Shown piece by piece: positions 55,645 to 63,278 of a stretch of DNA of 64,000 nt (the stretch's first letter is position 1; each line of letters opens with the position of its first letter). This stretch comes from Clostridium sp. MB40-C1. Lineage in GTDB: Bacteria; Bacillota; Clostridia; Clostridiales; Clostridiaceae. The translations under genes and the position numbers were made by a program. The stretch spans positions 496,001 to 560,000 of the forward strand of contig NZ_CP133189.1 of the NCBI RefSeq assembly GCF_030913655.1, read 5' to 3'. Under the pieces are notes generated by a model. The model was not told the DNA's origin. It did no database searches and worked only from the letters and a program-made list of their open reading frames with translations.

Positions 55645-56952
55645 TTGGCTAATAGTATAGTTTTTTCAAATTCTGCTGAGCAACTAAAAACCTCGGTATT
55701 TGGATATGATGGAAACAACTATCAACCCCTTAAAGTTAATGAAAATGGGGAATTAGATGTAAATATAGGGACCATAAGTGAGCTAACATCAATCACAAAT
55801 GGAACAGTAGACGTAACACAATTAACTTCATTGACAAATGGAACGGTTGATGTAACACAAATAACTTCATTGACCAATGGAACAGTAGATGTAACTCAAA
55901 TCACCTCATTGACAAGCGGAACAGTGGATGTAGCAGAAATCACATCATTGACTAGTGGAACAATAGCAAAAGTAAGCTCAATCACAAATGGAACAGTAGA
56001 CGTAACACAATTAACTTCATTGACAAATGGAACGGTAGATGTAACACAAATAACTTCATTAACAAATGGAACAGTAGATGTAACTCAAATCACCTCATTG
56101 ACAAGCGGAACAGTGGATGTAGCAGAAATCACATCATTAACTAGTGGAACAATAGCAAAAGTAAGCTCAATCACAAATGGAACAGTAGATGTAACACAAT
56201 TAACTTCATTGACAAATGGAACGGTAGATGTAACACAAATCACCTCATTGACAAGCGGAACAGTGGATGTAGCGGAAATCACATCATTAACTAGTGGAAC
56301 AATAGCAAAAGTAAGCTCAATCACAAATGGAACAGTAGACGTAACACAATTAACTTCATTGACAAATGGAACGGTAGATGTAACACAAATCACATCATTG
56401 ACAAATGGAACAGTGGATGTAGCAGAGATCACATCATTAACTAGTGGAACAATAGCAAAAGTAAGCTCAATCACCAATGGAACAGTAGATGTAACACAAT
56501 TAACTTCATTGACAAATGGAACGGTAGATGTAACACAAATCACCTCATTGACAAGCGGAACAGTGGATGTAGCAGAAATCACATCATTAACTAGTGGAAC
56601 AATAAATGCAAAAATTAATGATAGAGTATTTTTACAAAGTTCTGAAACAGTTTCAACTATAGCATTAGCTACACCTCAATATGGAACAGCAGTAGACACA
56701 TCAAAAATGCAAGATACTACTTGGTATATTAAAAAGGTTGCAGGTGGAACACACCCAGTAACAGTAAGACTTGCAGTATGTCCAGAAGAAGCTGGAACCT
56801 ATGTTCTAATAGGCGAAACAGCTACTGTAGGAGCTGTTGGAAGTGCACAAGTATTAACCAATTCTTATTATATGCATTATACAAAAGTTTATTGTACTAC
56901 TGCAGCTGGTACAAATCAAAGCGTACAAGTTTTCTTTAACGGTAGATATTAA
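55645..56952 (+). CDS. Repeat-rich protein with 22 NGTVDVTQ-type units and a C-terminal beta domain
   Basis: The 435-residue protein has three parts. Residues 1-46 include SVFGYDGNNYQPLKVNENGELDV. Residues 47-321 are 22 tandem units of 13 residues (ITSLTNGTVDVTQ) or 11 residues (ITSLTSGTIAK). The C-terminal domain (about 322-435) resembles the DUF6385-type domain of two neighbours. The regular T/S/V/D repeats suggest a beta-solenoid or fibre, and many Thr/Ser could carry O-glycans. No signal peptide. TTG 55645 follows GGAAGTGA. It lies between UDP-sugar dehydrogenase and glycosyltransferase genes, so it is a strong candidate for the glycosylated surface protein. An opposite-strand ORF is a shadow of the repeats. 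Confidence 0.85.
   Translation: MANSIVFSNSAEQLKTSVFGYDGNNYQPLKVNENGELDVNIGTISELTSITNGTVDVTQLTSLTNGTVDVTQITSLTNGTVDVTQITSLTSGTVDVAEITSLTSGTIAKVSSITNGTVDVTQLTSLTNGTVDVTQITSLTNGTVDVTQITSLTSGTVDVAEITSLTSGTIAKVSSITNGTVDVTQLTSLTNGTVDVTQITSLTSGTVDVAEITSLTSGTIAKVSSITNGTVDVTQLTSLTNGTVDVTQITSLTNGTVDVAEITSLTSGTIAKVSSITNGTVDVTQLTSLTNGTVDVTQITSLTSGTVDVAEITSLTSGTINAKINDRVFLQSSETVSTIALATPQYGTAVDTSKMQDTTWYIKKVAGGTHPVTVRLAVCPEEAGTYVLIGETATVGAVGSAQVLTNSYYMHYTKVYCTTAAGTNQSVQVFFNGRY
55783..56607 (+). repeat. Tandem repeat array of 39-bp and 33-bp units
   Basis: There are 22 units organised in five higher-order blocks of 189, 189, 150, 150 and about 147 bp. Each full block ends with the 33-bp ATAGCAAAAG-containing unit. 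The first two blocks have five units and the others four. Copies are nearly identical at DNA level (mostly A/G, T/C and C/T changes), implying recent expansion and likely length variation between strains. Confidence 0.95.
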
Positions 56953-56958
56953 TGATTT

Positions 56959-56990
56959 AGCCGAGAAGTACCTTCGGGCACTTCTTGGCT
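56959..56990 (+). terminator. Hairpin after the repeat protein gene
   Basis: AGCCGAGAAGT pairs with ACTTCTTGGCT around an ACCTTCGGGC loop region that itself forms a CC-TTCG-GG tetraloop. The T-run is weak. Confidence 0.65.
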
Positions 56991-57012
56991 TATTTGAAAT
57001 AGAGGTGAATAT

Positions 57013-58815
57013 ATGAAGATGAGTAATGAAATAAGTTTATGTATGATTGTTAAAAATGAAGAAGAAAACCTCGGAAGATGCCTTAAAAGTGTAAAAGATA
57101 TAGTTGATGAAATAATAGTTGTTGATACAGGGTCTGCTGATAAAACAGTAGATATAGCTAAACAATATGGTTCAAAAGTTTATTATTTTGAATGGTGTGA
57201 TAATTTTAGTGCTGCAAGAAATGAATCTTTAAAATATGCTTCTAAGGATTGGATTCTTATTATGGATGCAGACGATGAATTTTGTAGTGAGGATAAAGAG
57301 AAATTTATTAATTTAATTAATAGTGATCTAAAAGAAAATGCAATAGGATTTTTTGAAACATTGAACTATTTTGGTAGTTCTATATCAAGTAGTAATATAT
57401 CAGTAAATTTAAACCCTAGACTTTTTAAAAATAATTATGGATATGCTTATGAAGGAGAAGTTCATAATCAATTAGTAAATAAGGAGCATGAAACGGAGGG
57501 CATAACTTATCCTATAAGAATATATCATTACGGATATTTAGATAAAAATGTAGTATCGAAAGATAAGAGAAAAAGAAATATTCAGTTACTTGAGAAGCAA
57601 ATAAAAAAAGATCCCTATAATAAATTCTCTTATTTTAATTTAGGCAATGAATATTTTTCATTGGATGATAAAAAAACAGCTTTGGAAAACTATTATAAGG
57701 CTTATGAGAATTTTGAACCCAACACAGGGTATGCTTCTAGGTTAATAGAGAGAATAGTTATATCTAATTATGATTTAAAATATTATGATAAAGCTTTAGA
57801 GTTTATAGAAATAGGGATGAGGTATTATCCTCAATTTACAGATTTATATTATTTAAAGGGGATTATTTTAGAAGAACAAAATAAACCTACTTTAGCTATA
57901 AAGGCTTTTGAAAAGTGTATAGAATTAGGGGAAGCTCCGCCTGTATTTAAATCTATATATGGAGTTGGTGGCTTTAGAAGTTTTCATGAATTATCTAAAA
58001 TTTATATGAATTTGAAGGATTATGACACTGCTTATAAATATTGTGTGGAAACTATAAAAGAAAAACCTGATTTTTTAGTACCTTTATATAATATTATGCA
58101 TATATTAAAAGAGAAAAAAACAGATTTACCAGAGTTTAAAAACATTATAGAAAAATTTTTTACAGATTTTCCAAGAGAATATCCTATAATTGCAGATTTA
58201 TTTTATATAATAGGCTACTATAGTACAGCTTTAGAGTATATAGAAAAATGCGAAAAGGAGAAAATGCTCTCGGAAAATCTTAAAATTTTTAAGGTTAAAT
58301 GTCTGGTTTATTCTTCTAAAATTGATGAATGTATAGAGTATACAAGCGATATTTCTGAAAATAATTTATACTATTTTCAGATTATGATGTATAGAGTTAT
58401 GTGTTATGTAATTAAAGGTAGATATGATTTAGCTTTAGTTACAGCTAATCAATTTAATGATAGCAATTTGTCAAATTATAATAAAAACGTAGTACAAGTT
58501 TATAGACAATTAATAAATTTATTTACCAATAAATCTACCACTATCTTATCTGAAAATGAAAATATGAAAGATTTTACACCTTCTATTTTTGAAATTTGTG
58601 AGATATTTCTTATGAATAAAGAGTTCGATAAGTTTGAGAAGGCTTTAAATCTGCTAAATTTAGTAAGTGATAAATCAGTTCTTTTACAGTTAAGCAAACT
58701 GTATTATAAATATGGGTATATCGATATGGCAAAAAAAGAGATAATAAGATCTATAAAACTCTTTGATGTTATTGATAGGGAAGGGGCAAATATATTGAAG
58801 GGGATTTTAAATTAG
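57013..58815 (+). CDS. Family 2 glycosyltransferase with TPR repeats
   Basis: The 600-residue protein has an N-terminal GT-A domain (about 1-185): EISLCMIVKNEEENLGRCL, VVDTGSADKT and the DxD-type IMDADDEF. A helical region with tetratricopeptide repeats follows (about 195-460; FNLGNEYFSLDDKKTALENYYKAY, YYLKGIILEEQNKPTLAIKAFEKC). The GT2 plus TPR arrangement is common in bacterial enzymes that glycosylate proteins such as SunS-like or spore-surface proteins. ATG 57013 follows AGAGGTGA. It lies 12 bp upstream of a small surface-domain gene, between two proposed glycoproteins, so protein O-glycosylation is the inferred job. Confidence 0.88.
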   Translation: MKMSNEISLCMIVKNEEENLGRCLKSVKDIVDEIIVVDTGSADKTVDIAKQYGSKVYYFEWCDNFSAARNESLKYASKDWILIMDADDEFCSEDKEKFINLINSDLKENAIGFFETLNYFGSSISSSNISVNLNPRLFKNNYGYAYEGEVHNQLVNKEHETEGITYPIRIYHYGYLDKNVVSKDKRKRNIQLLEKQIKKDPYNKFSYFNLGNEYFSLDDKKTALENYYKAYENFEPNTGYASRLIERIVISNYDLKYYDKALEFIEIGMRYYPQFTDLYYLKGIILEEQNKPTLAIKAFEKCIELGEAPPVFKSIYGVGGFRSFHELSKIYMNLKDYDTAYKYCVETIKEKPDFLVPLYNIMHILKEKKTDLPEFKNIIEKFFTDFPREYPIIADLFYIIGYYSTALEYIEKCEKEKMLSENLKIFKVKCLVYSSKIDECIEYTSDISENNLYYFQIMMYRVMCYVIKGRYDLALVTANQFNDSNLSNYNKNVVQVYRQLINLFTNKSTTILSENENMKDFTPSIFEICEIFLMNKEFDKFEKALNLLNLVSDKSVLLQLSKLYYKYGYIDMAKKEIIRSIKLFDVIDREGANILKGILN

Positions 58816-58827
58816 GAGTGATTTAAT

Positions 58828-59271
58828 ATGTTGACTCAATCTCCAAAAATATATACAGAAGACGAGAAAATGATAGAGGTAGGAGAAGATATACTAAACT
58901 GGCTAGAATCATATACACCACCACCTTTAGCTAGTAATGTTAATATGGTAGGTAGAAAATTTGAAGAATATGAACTTGTAATAACAACCTCGAGTAGTTT
59001 TCAATACACTAATCCATTTGATACTTCTCAATACTCTACAGTTACTTTTTTTGTAAAGAATATAGGTAGCAATCCTGCCAAAGTTAGGCTTCAGATAAGC
59101 CCTAAGCAAACAGAAGTAAATTATGGATATGTAGATGATAGTCCAATTGTAAATGTTGGAGCTGGAGAAATAATAGCTCTAGTTCCTATGATTTTTGGCA
59201 AATATACAAGGATAGCTTATAAATCAGATATTTCTACTGATCTAGAGATAATAATGCAAGCCCATATTTAA
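58828..59271 (+). CDS. Small protein with a DUF6385-like domain
   Basis: The 147-residue protein consists of a leader-like stretch (to about 45, PPPLASNVNMVGRKFEEY) and a beta-rich domain (about 50-147: STVTFFVKNIGSNPAKVRLQISP, VGAGEIIALVPM, YTRIAYKSD, LEIIMQAHI). The same domain ends the repeat protein at 55645 and the DNRLRE protein at 59480. No signal peptide. ATG 58828 follows TAGGAGTGA, 12 bp after the glycosyltransferase gene, so they are co-transcribed. Likely a structural component of the same surface layer. The family name is from memory. Confidence 0.75.
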   Translation: MLTQSPKIYTEDEKMIEVGEDILNWLESYTPPPLASNVNMVGRKFEEYELVITTSSSFQYTNPFDTSQYSTVTFFVKNIGSNPAKVRLQISPKQTEVNYGYVDDSPIVNVGAGEIIALVPMIFGKYTRIAYKSDISTDLEIIMQAHI

Positions 59272-59280
59272 TATATTTTT

Positions 59281-59422
59281 AGACAAATAAGTATAAGGTA
59301 TATTTACATTTAGAATTAAGGTTTAATAAATTATTTATTCTATTAGCTTATATTTAGTAAACTATTGACTAGTATAATAAGTTAATTATAAAACTAAAAT
59401 TCTAAATGTGAATATTTGTCTT
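59281..59422. repeat. Palindromic element between convergent genes
   Basis: AGACAAATA at the left end faces TATTTGTCTT at the right. Further in, ACATTTAGAATT faces AATTCTAAATGT. The centre is AT-rich. It resembles the dispersed MITE-like elements in size and form but has different ends. Confidence 0.5.
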
Positions 59423-59449
59423 AATCTATAAAATTATGGACAAGCCAAT

Positions 59450-59479
59450 AAAAAATGCCCTGTAAAAAGGGCATTTTTA
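59450..59479. terminator. Bidirectional terminator before the DNRLRE gene end
   Basis: AAAAATGCCC pairs with GGGCATTTTT around TGTAAAAA, immediately after the minus-strand stop at 59480 and also facing the plus-strand gene ending at 59271. Confidence 0.85.
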
Positions 59480-60358
59480 TTAATATCTGAGAGTTTTGTA
59501 TATCTTAATAGTAGCATCTTCAATATCAAGATTATTAACATTAGCAACTTGATAGTGAATAAATTTTAATCTAGCATAATTCATATAACCAATTGAAGTC
59601 AAAGTAGCGGTTTCATCAGGACCAAGAATAAATGGACTTCCATATATGAAATTGTTGTTTATCCAAGTGTTCATATCATTACTGATTTCTATGACTGCAG
59701 AAACGGTACCAGGGCCTTCATTTTTGATACCAAAAGTTGCTACATTAGGTCCCAAAGGAATTACCATAGAGGTAATGGATTCATTGTCTCCTAAAAACTC
59801 AAGTGTTTCTTCATCATAAGCAACAATATCTTGAGTAAGCTCATAATTTACTTCTATTACTGGTTGGGTATTAGGAGATGAATGCATTCTACTTCCAAAG
59901 GTAGTAAGAGAATATTGATTTTCTAAGCCCTCTACTAATAAACCAAAGTTTTGTTGTGGAAACAATTTCCACTGACTTAAAATACTTGTTATATCCCATT
60001 GAATATACGTGTTTAATTGAGAAGTTATATTTAAAGTTGCTAAAGGAGTTGGGTCAAAAGAAGGTACAGTAGAATAACTAACAGTATTTTCATCGAAATC
60101 ATTTAATAGCTTGTACAATTTTGTTGGTTTTGTAAGATTAGGAACATCATTTCTTTTTATATATAATTTTAAATAAGCTGAATTTATAATGCAGTTAACA
60201 GGCAAAGGTAACATATTAAATTTTAATAAACTTCTATATATATCTTGAGCATTTGTATATCTACCACAATAAAGGGTCCCAGTATCTGGGTAATGAGTGG
60301 TTGGATTTGATGCTGATACATAAGCATTTGAACTACAGTTCAAAATTAAAGAAGACAT
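59480..60358 (-). CDS. DNRLRE-domain surface protein with C-terminal DUF6385-like domain
   Basis: The 292-residue protein has an N-terminal DNRLRE-type beta domain (about 5-170): NAYVSASNPTTHYPDTGTL, RSLLKFNMLPLP, AYLKLYIKR, WDITSILSQW and NFGLLVEG. It ends in a domain (about 190-292) shared with two neighbouring proteins (VATFGIKNEGPGTVSAVIEIS, YARLKF, ATIKIYKTLRY). DNRLRE domains occur in cell-surface and spore proteins and often stabilise fibres. No signal peptide. ATG 60358 follows AAAAGGGAGTG. A sigma-K-like promoter lies about 90 bases upstream, which argues for the spore coat or exosporium. Confidence 0.82.
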   Translation of the reverse strand: MSSLILNCSSNAYVSASNPTTHYPDTGTLYCGRYTNAQDIYRSLLKFNMLPLPVNCIINSAYLKLYIKRNDVPNLTKPTKLYKLLNDFDENTVSYSTVPSFDPTPLATLNITSQLNTYIQWDITSILSQWKLFPQQNFGLLVEGLENQYSLTTFGSRMHSSPNTQPVIEVNYELTQDIVAYDEETLEFLGDNESITSMVIPLGPNVATFGIKNEGPGTVSAVIEISNDMNTWINNNFIYGSPFILGPDETATLTSIGYMNYARLKFIHYQVANVNNLDIEDATIKIYKTLRY

Positions 60359-60448
60359 AAATTACACTCCCTTTTATAATAAGGATTTTAATATATTCAC
60401 AAATAGTAAATTTTGAAACCATAATTATAATTATCTTCATCCCATAAC

Positions 60449-60476
60449 TATAATATGCAGTTTGAGAAATAGTTGT
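60449..60476 (-). promoter_or_regulatory. Sigma-K-like promoter of the DNRLRE gene
   Basis: On the minus strand, AC, 17 bases, CATATTATA. Confidence 0.5.
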
Positions 60477-60502
60477 GATGATAAAGAATTATAATAATTA
60501 GA

Positions 60503-60530
60503 ACCAAACAAAATAAATGAACATATAATA
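60503..60530 (+). promoter_or_regulatory. Sigma-K-like promoter of the BclA-like gene
   Basis: AC, 17 bases, CATATAATA, 69 bases before the GTG start. Confidence 0.55.
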
Positions 60531-60563
60531 AAGTAGCTACAACATTTAGTAGCTACTTTATTA
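60526..60563 (+). promoter_or_regulatory. Perfect hairpin at the 5' end of the BclA-like mRNA
   Basis: A 15-bp perfect stem TAATAAAGTAGCTAC / GTAGCTACTTTATTA with an 8-base loop, starting at the predicted transcription start. It could protect the mRNA 5' end during late sporulation, or be a leftover terminator. Confidence 0.55.
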
Positions 60564-60599
60564 ATTAATAATCTAAAAACATTAAGGAAGTGATTACAA

Positions 60600-61100
60600 G
60601 TGGGACCATGTACTTCTAATAGACCATTAGCTATATGTACTGCACCTTGTAATGGTGGAGGAAATGGAGGAGCTGGCTTTACAGATTACGCATATATATA
60701 TAATTTAGGAGAGCAAGAAGTAGAAAAGGGAACAGATGTAAAGTTTAGTAATAATGAAATATTAAGTGGAGGTATAACTCATACTCCTGGAGAAGAAGAA
60801 ATTGCTTTAGCTAAAGCTGGTGTTTATTATATAGAATATTATGCTTATGCACAAACGCCAACTCAATTTGGCTTATATTTAGATGGAAATTTAATATCAG
60901 TGTCTACAGTATATTCTCAAGGTAATTCTGCTGCGCCAATTATGGGAATGGCAATTGTTAGAATAGCTAACCCAGGAGACCTTACTTTAAGGCTTATAGA
61001 TACAGCAGGTATGTCTACAACTTTAATGGATGATAAACCAGCAACAAGTGATATAGATTCTGTAACTGCATCAATAGTTATAATTAGAATAGCAGACTAG
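60600..61100 (+). CDS. BclA-like exosporium protein, C-terminal jelly-roll domain without collagen repeats
   Basis: The 166-residue protein matches the TNF/C1q-like trimeric head of BclA-family exosporium glycoproteins: VKFSNNEILSGGITHTPGEEE, AKAGVYYIEYYAYA, FGLYLDGNLI and ASIVIIRIAD. The collagen-like GXX stalk is missing; only a short Cys- and Gly-rich head (CTAPCNGGGNGGAG, about 13-26) precedes the domain. It could sit flat on a Cys-rich basal layer. GTG 60600 follows AAGGAAGTGAT. A sigma-K-like promoter and a 5' hairpin lie upstream, two terminators downstream. Confidence 0.82.
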   Translation: MGPCTSNRPLAICTAPCNGGGNGGAGFTDYAYIYNLGEQEVEKGTDVKFSNNEILSGGITHTPGEEEIALAKAGVYYIEYYAYAQTPTQFGLYLDGNLISVSTVYSQGNSAAPIMGMAIVRIANPGDLTLRLIDTAGMSTTLMDDKPATSDIDSVTASIVIIRIAD

Positions 61101-61106
61101 AAGAAC

Positions 61107-61127
61107 AAAAGTGCTGTGCACTTTTAT
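61107..61127 (+). terminator. First terminator after the BclA-like gene
   Basis: AAAAGTGC pairs with GCACTTTT around TGT; the T-run is short. Confidence 0.7.
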
Positions 61128-61207
61128 TCTAGGTAATAGGTACTAGGAATAGTAGGATGATTTTCTTCCTAGTGTCAGAAAATATTTAAATTAAAATTAA
61201 AAAATAT

Positions 61208-61247
61208 ACAGCTAATGAAAAGTTGAATTTTTCATTAGCTGTTTTCC
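61208..61247 (+). terminator. Second terminator after the BclA-like gene
   Basis: ACAGCTAATGAAAA pairs with TTTTCATTAGCTGT, then TTTTCCTT. The rest of the 61101-61546 gap holds a family 2 left arm (61264-61304) fused to a family 1 right end (61312-61336), and no gene. Confidence 0.8.
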
Positions 61248-61546
61248 TTATATTATTAAAAAGATATGTTTTAATAAATTGTTGATTTCTTATAATTTCA
61301 AATTTGAATTTTTTAATTATGAAATTTCCTCAATTATGTGGTGGCACTTTATTCTAGGAATAAGTGATAAATCCTATATTGAGTGCATAGTAATAAGTAG
61401 CCTGATTTCATAGTGAAAACAGGCACTATTGATTATAGATATTATTTTTATAATAAGTATTTATAAAAATATAAAACAAACAGTTACTAAAATTTAAAAT
61501 AAATGTATAGTATAACTGAATTCAGTGATTAGGGGGATAATTTGAT

Positions 61547-62536
61547 ATGAAAATACTCTTATGCACAAGACAAGATTATTATAAAAACTTTGAAGGAGAT
61601 TCTACATTGGTGCTAAAAACAGCTCAATATTTAAAAAAAATGGGAGCAGAGGTAACTATAAACCAAGGATGTATATGTGATTATTCTCAATATGATGTAA
61701 TTCATTTATTTAATATAAATAAGGTAGGAGAAACCTATAAGTATTTCAGAACAGCTCATAAATTTAAGAAAAACATTATATTATCACCTGAATACTTTAA
61801 TTTAAGCAGATATTATAAACACAATAATTCTGATGAAAAATTGAAGCTGTGGGAAAGTTCTAATTTGTATAGAAAAGAAATATTAAAAGGCGTAGCAAAG
61901 ATTATTACCAATAGTAGTATAGAAAAGGAAAATATAAAAAAAGACTTTGGCATTAATAAATCTTGTGAAATAATTTATAAGGGAGTAGAAACGGAGGATG
62001 AGGAAATACCTTTATATAACTTTAGGGAAAGATATAAACTAAATACTTATGTATTATGTGTTGGTAACATTTCACCTAAAAAAAATCAGCTTCATCTTGC
62101 CAAAGTCTGTAATCAGCTGGGAGTTCAACTTCTTTTGATTGGCAAGGTAAAAAATGAGGGATATTTTAAAGATTGTATGAAATATGATAACGTTTTATAT
62201 CTTGGATTTATGGATAGCTATAATATATATAACGCCTATAGATTTGCTAAAGTTCATGTTCTTCCTGGATATTGTGAGATTCCTGGTTTTTCTTCTATGG
62301 AAGCAGCGGCTGGTGGTTGTAATATAGTTTCTACTATAGAGGGAAATGCTAAAGAGTATTTTAAAAATATGGCTATTTATTGTGATCCTTATGATTATGA
62401 TAGTATATACAAAGCTATAGAAAAAGCATTGAAAATAAATAAAAATAGTAAGTTAAAAAAACATGTTAAAGAAAATTATTCATGGGAAAAGTATAGTGAA
62501 AAATTGTATAATATTTATAAGGAATTAAAAGAATAA
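61547..62536 (+). CDS. Family 4 glycosyltransferase
   Basis: The 329-residue GT-B enzyme opens with MKILLCTRQDYYKNFEGDS, where the acceptor-side loop would lie. The C-terminal donor half has VLCVGNISPKKNQLHLAKVC, VLYLGFMD and LPGYCEIPGFSSMEAAAGGC, the E-x7-E nucleotide-sugar site typical of GT4. No signal or membrane segment. ATG 61547 follows AGGGGGATAA. It probably adds a sugar to the same glycan as the other transferases of this locus. A family 3E repeat overlaps its stop, and a bidirectional terminator follows. Confidence 0.88.
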   Translation: MKILLCTRQDYYKNFEGDSTLVLKTAQYLKKMGAEVTINQGCICDYSQYDVIHLFNINKVGETYKYFRTAHKFKKNIILSPEYFNLSRYYKHNNSDEKLKLWESSNLYRKEILKGVAKIITNSSIEKENIKKDFGINKSCEIIYKGVETEDEEIPLYNFRERYKLNTYVLCVGNISPKKNQLHLAKVCNQLGVQLLLIGKVKNEGYFKDCMKYDNVLYLGFMDSYNIYNAYRFAKVHVLPGYCEIPGFSSMEAAAGGCNIVSTIEGNAKEYFKNMAIYCDPYDYDSIYKAIEKALKINKNSKLKKHVKENYSWEKYSEKLYNIYKELKE

Positions 62537-62558
62537 TCTTGTGACACAACATAAAGAA
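62530..62558. repeat. Diverged 3'-end palindrome overlapping a glycosyltransferase stop (family 3E)
   Basis: AAGAATAATCTTGTGACA followed by CAACATAAAG resembles the copies at 24334 and 26618 and again covers a stop codon. Confidence 0.4.
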
Positions 62559-62636
62559 AGTGCATGGTAGGGAGATATGATGTGTTAAAGCGAAATTGTA
62601 AAATATTTCGTAGTAAATGTATTATTTAAAAGCAAT

Positions 62637-62678
62637 GAAAAACAGTCAGTAACATTATAAAGTTATTGACTGTTTTTA
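62637..62678. terminator. Bidirectional terminator
   Basis: AAAAACAGTCAGTAAC pairs with GTTATTGACTGTTTTT (one mismatch) between the glycosyltransferase gene and the convergent small ORF. Confidence 0.85.
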
Positions 62679-62689
62679 CATTATAGAAT

Positions 62690-62836
62690 TTAAGATTTTT
62701 GCTTAGAATTTATGGATTCATCTGTATAAACATAATTTCCGTTAGATGGTGTTTTTTCTATTTCATCAAGTCTATTATTTATTTGCGTTACTTCTGATTG
62801 AAGATTTAGTAATAGATCTTTTATATCTTTATCCAT
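62690..62836 (-). CDS. Small coiled-coil protein (48 residues)
   Basis: A short reading frame encodes a product beginning MDKDIKDLLLNLQSEVTQI and ending INSKQKS. Residues about 3-28 form an amphipathic heptad helix, followed by a polar tail. It is judged real because AAAGGAG and AGGATGA lie just upstream of ATG 62836, and a strong terminator stands 12 bp past the stop. No family is recognised. It lies alone beside the surface-glycan genes. Confidence 0.6.
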   Translation of the reverse strand: MDKDIKDLLLNLQSEVTQINNRLDEIEKTPSNGNYVYTDESINSKQKS

Positions 62837-62977
62837 TTAATCATCCTACTCCTTTCTTAGAATAGTTTTTTCTAATAAACTGATTTTATTCATACAACTA
62901 CATGTTTCTAACTATACAATTTAACTTTTAATAAGGAAAATAAAAAAACTAAATGATTTATATTTAACAGAAGAATA

Positions 62978-63032
62978 TAATAAAACTTGCATTACGTATT
63001 TCAAATTTTTAATTATGCAATTTCCTCAATTA
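62978..63032. repeat. Right half of family 1 palindrome
   Basis: The 54 bases equal the right end of the element at 20985-21174 without a visible difference, over 41 kb away. No left half is present. Confidence 0.7.
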
Positions 63033-63172
63033 AAAGTTATATTTAAATATTGTAATTAAGTCGCACTTTTATTTTAAGCTGTTGCTATGACACAAGTAAT
63101 ACATTAGAATAGTTAGTAAGGAAGTATAAATAAGTAAAATGTGGATAAATATAAGATGAAAATATTTAGAGT

Positions 63173-63234
63173 AGGCTATGTTTTAGAAAATTGTTGGTTT
63201 CGTATAAATTCAAAAACAATTTAAGACATAGCCT
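63173..63234. repeat. Short family 2 palindrome
   Basis: AGGCTATGTTTTAGAAAATT faces AATTTAAGACATAGCCT with short inner sequence. With the half repeat at 62978 it makes up most of the recognisable content of the 62837-63278 gap. Confidence 0.65.
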
Positions 63235-63278
63235 TAGATTGATATGTTTGAGTAGAATAAAATAAAGGAGAGAAAATT

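Noticed and set aside
56085-56582. Minus-strand ORF of 165 codons inside the repeat protein gene
   Set aside because: It exists only because the tandem units lack stops in that frame; no start signal, and the plus strand has a good TTG with ribosome site and flanking domains.
55783-56607. Regular direct repeats as a possible CRISPR array
   Set aside because: Units are contiguous and translated, with no unique spacers and no cas genes.
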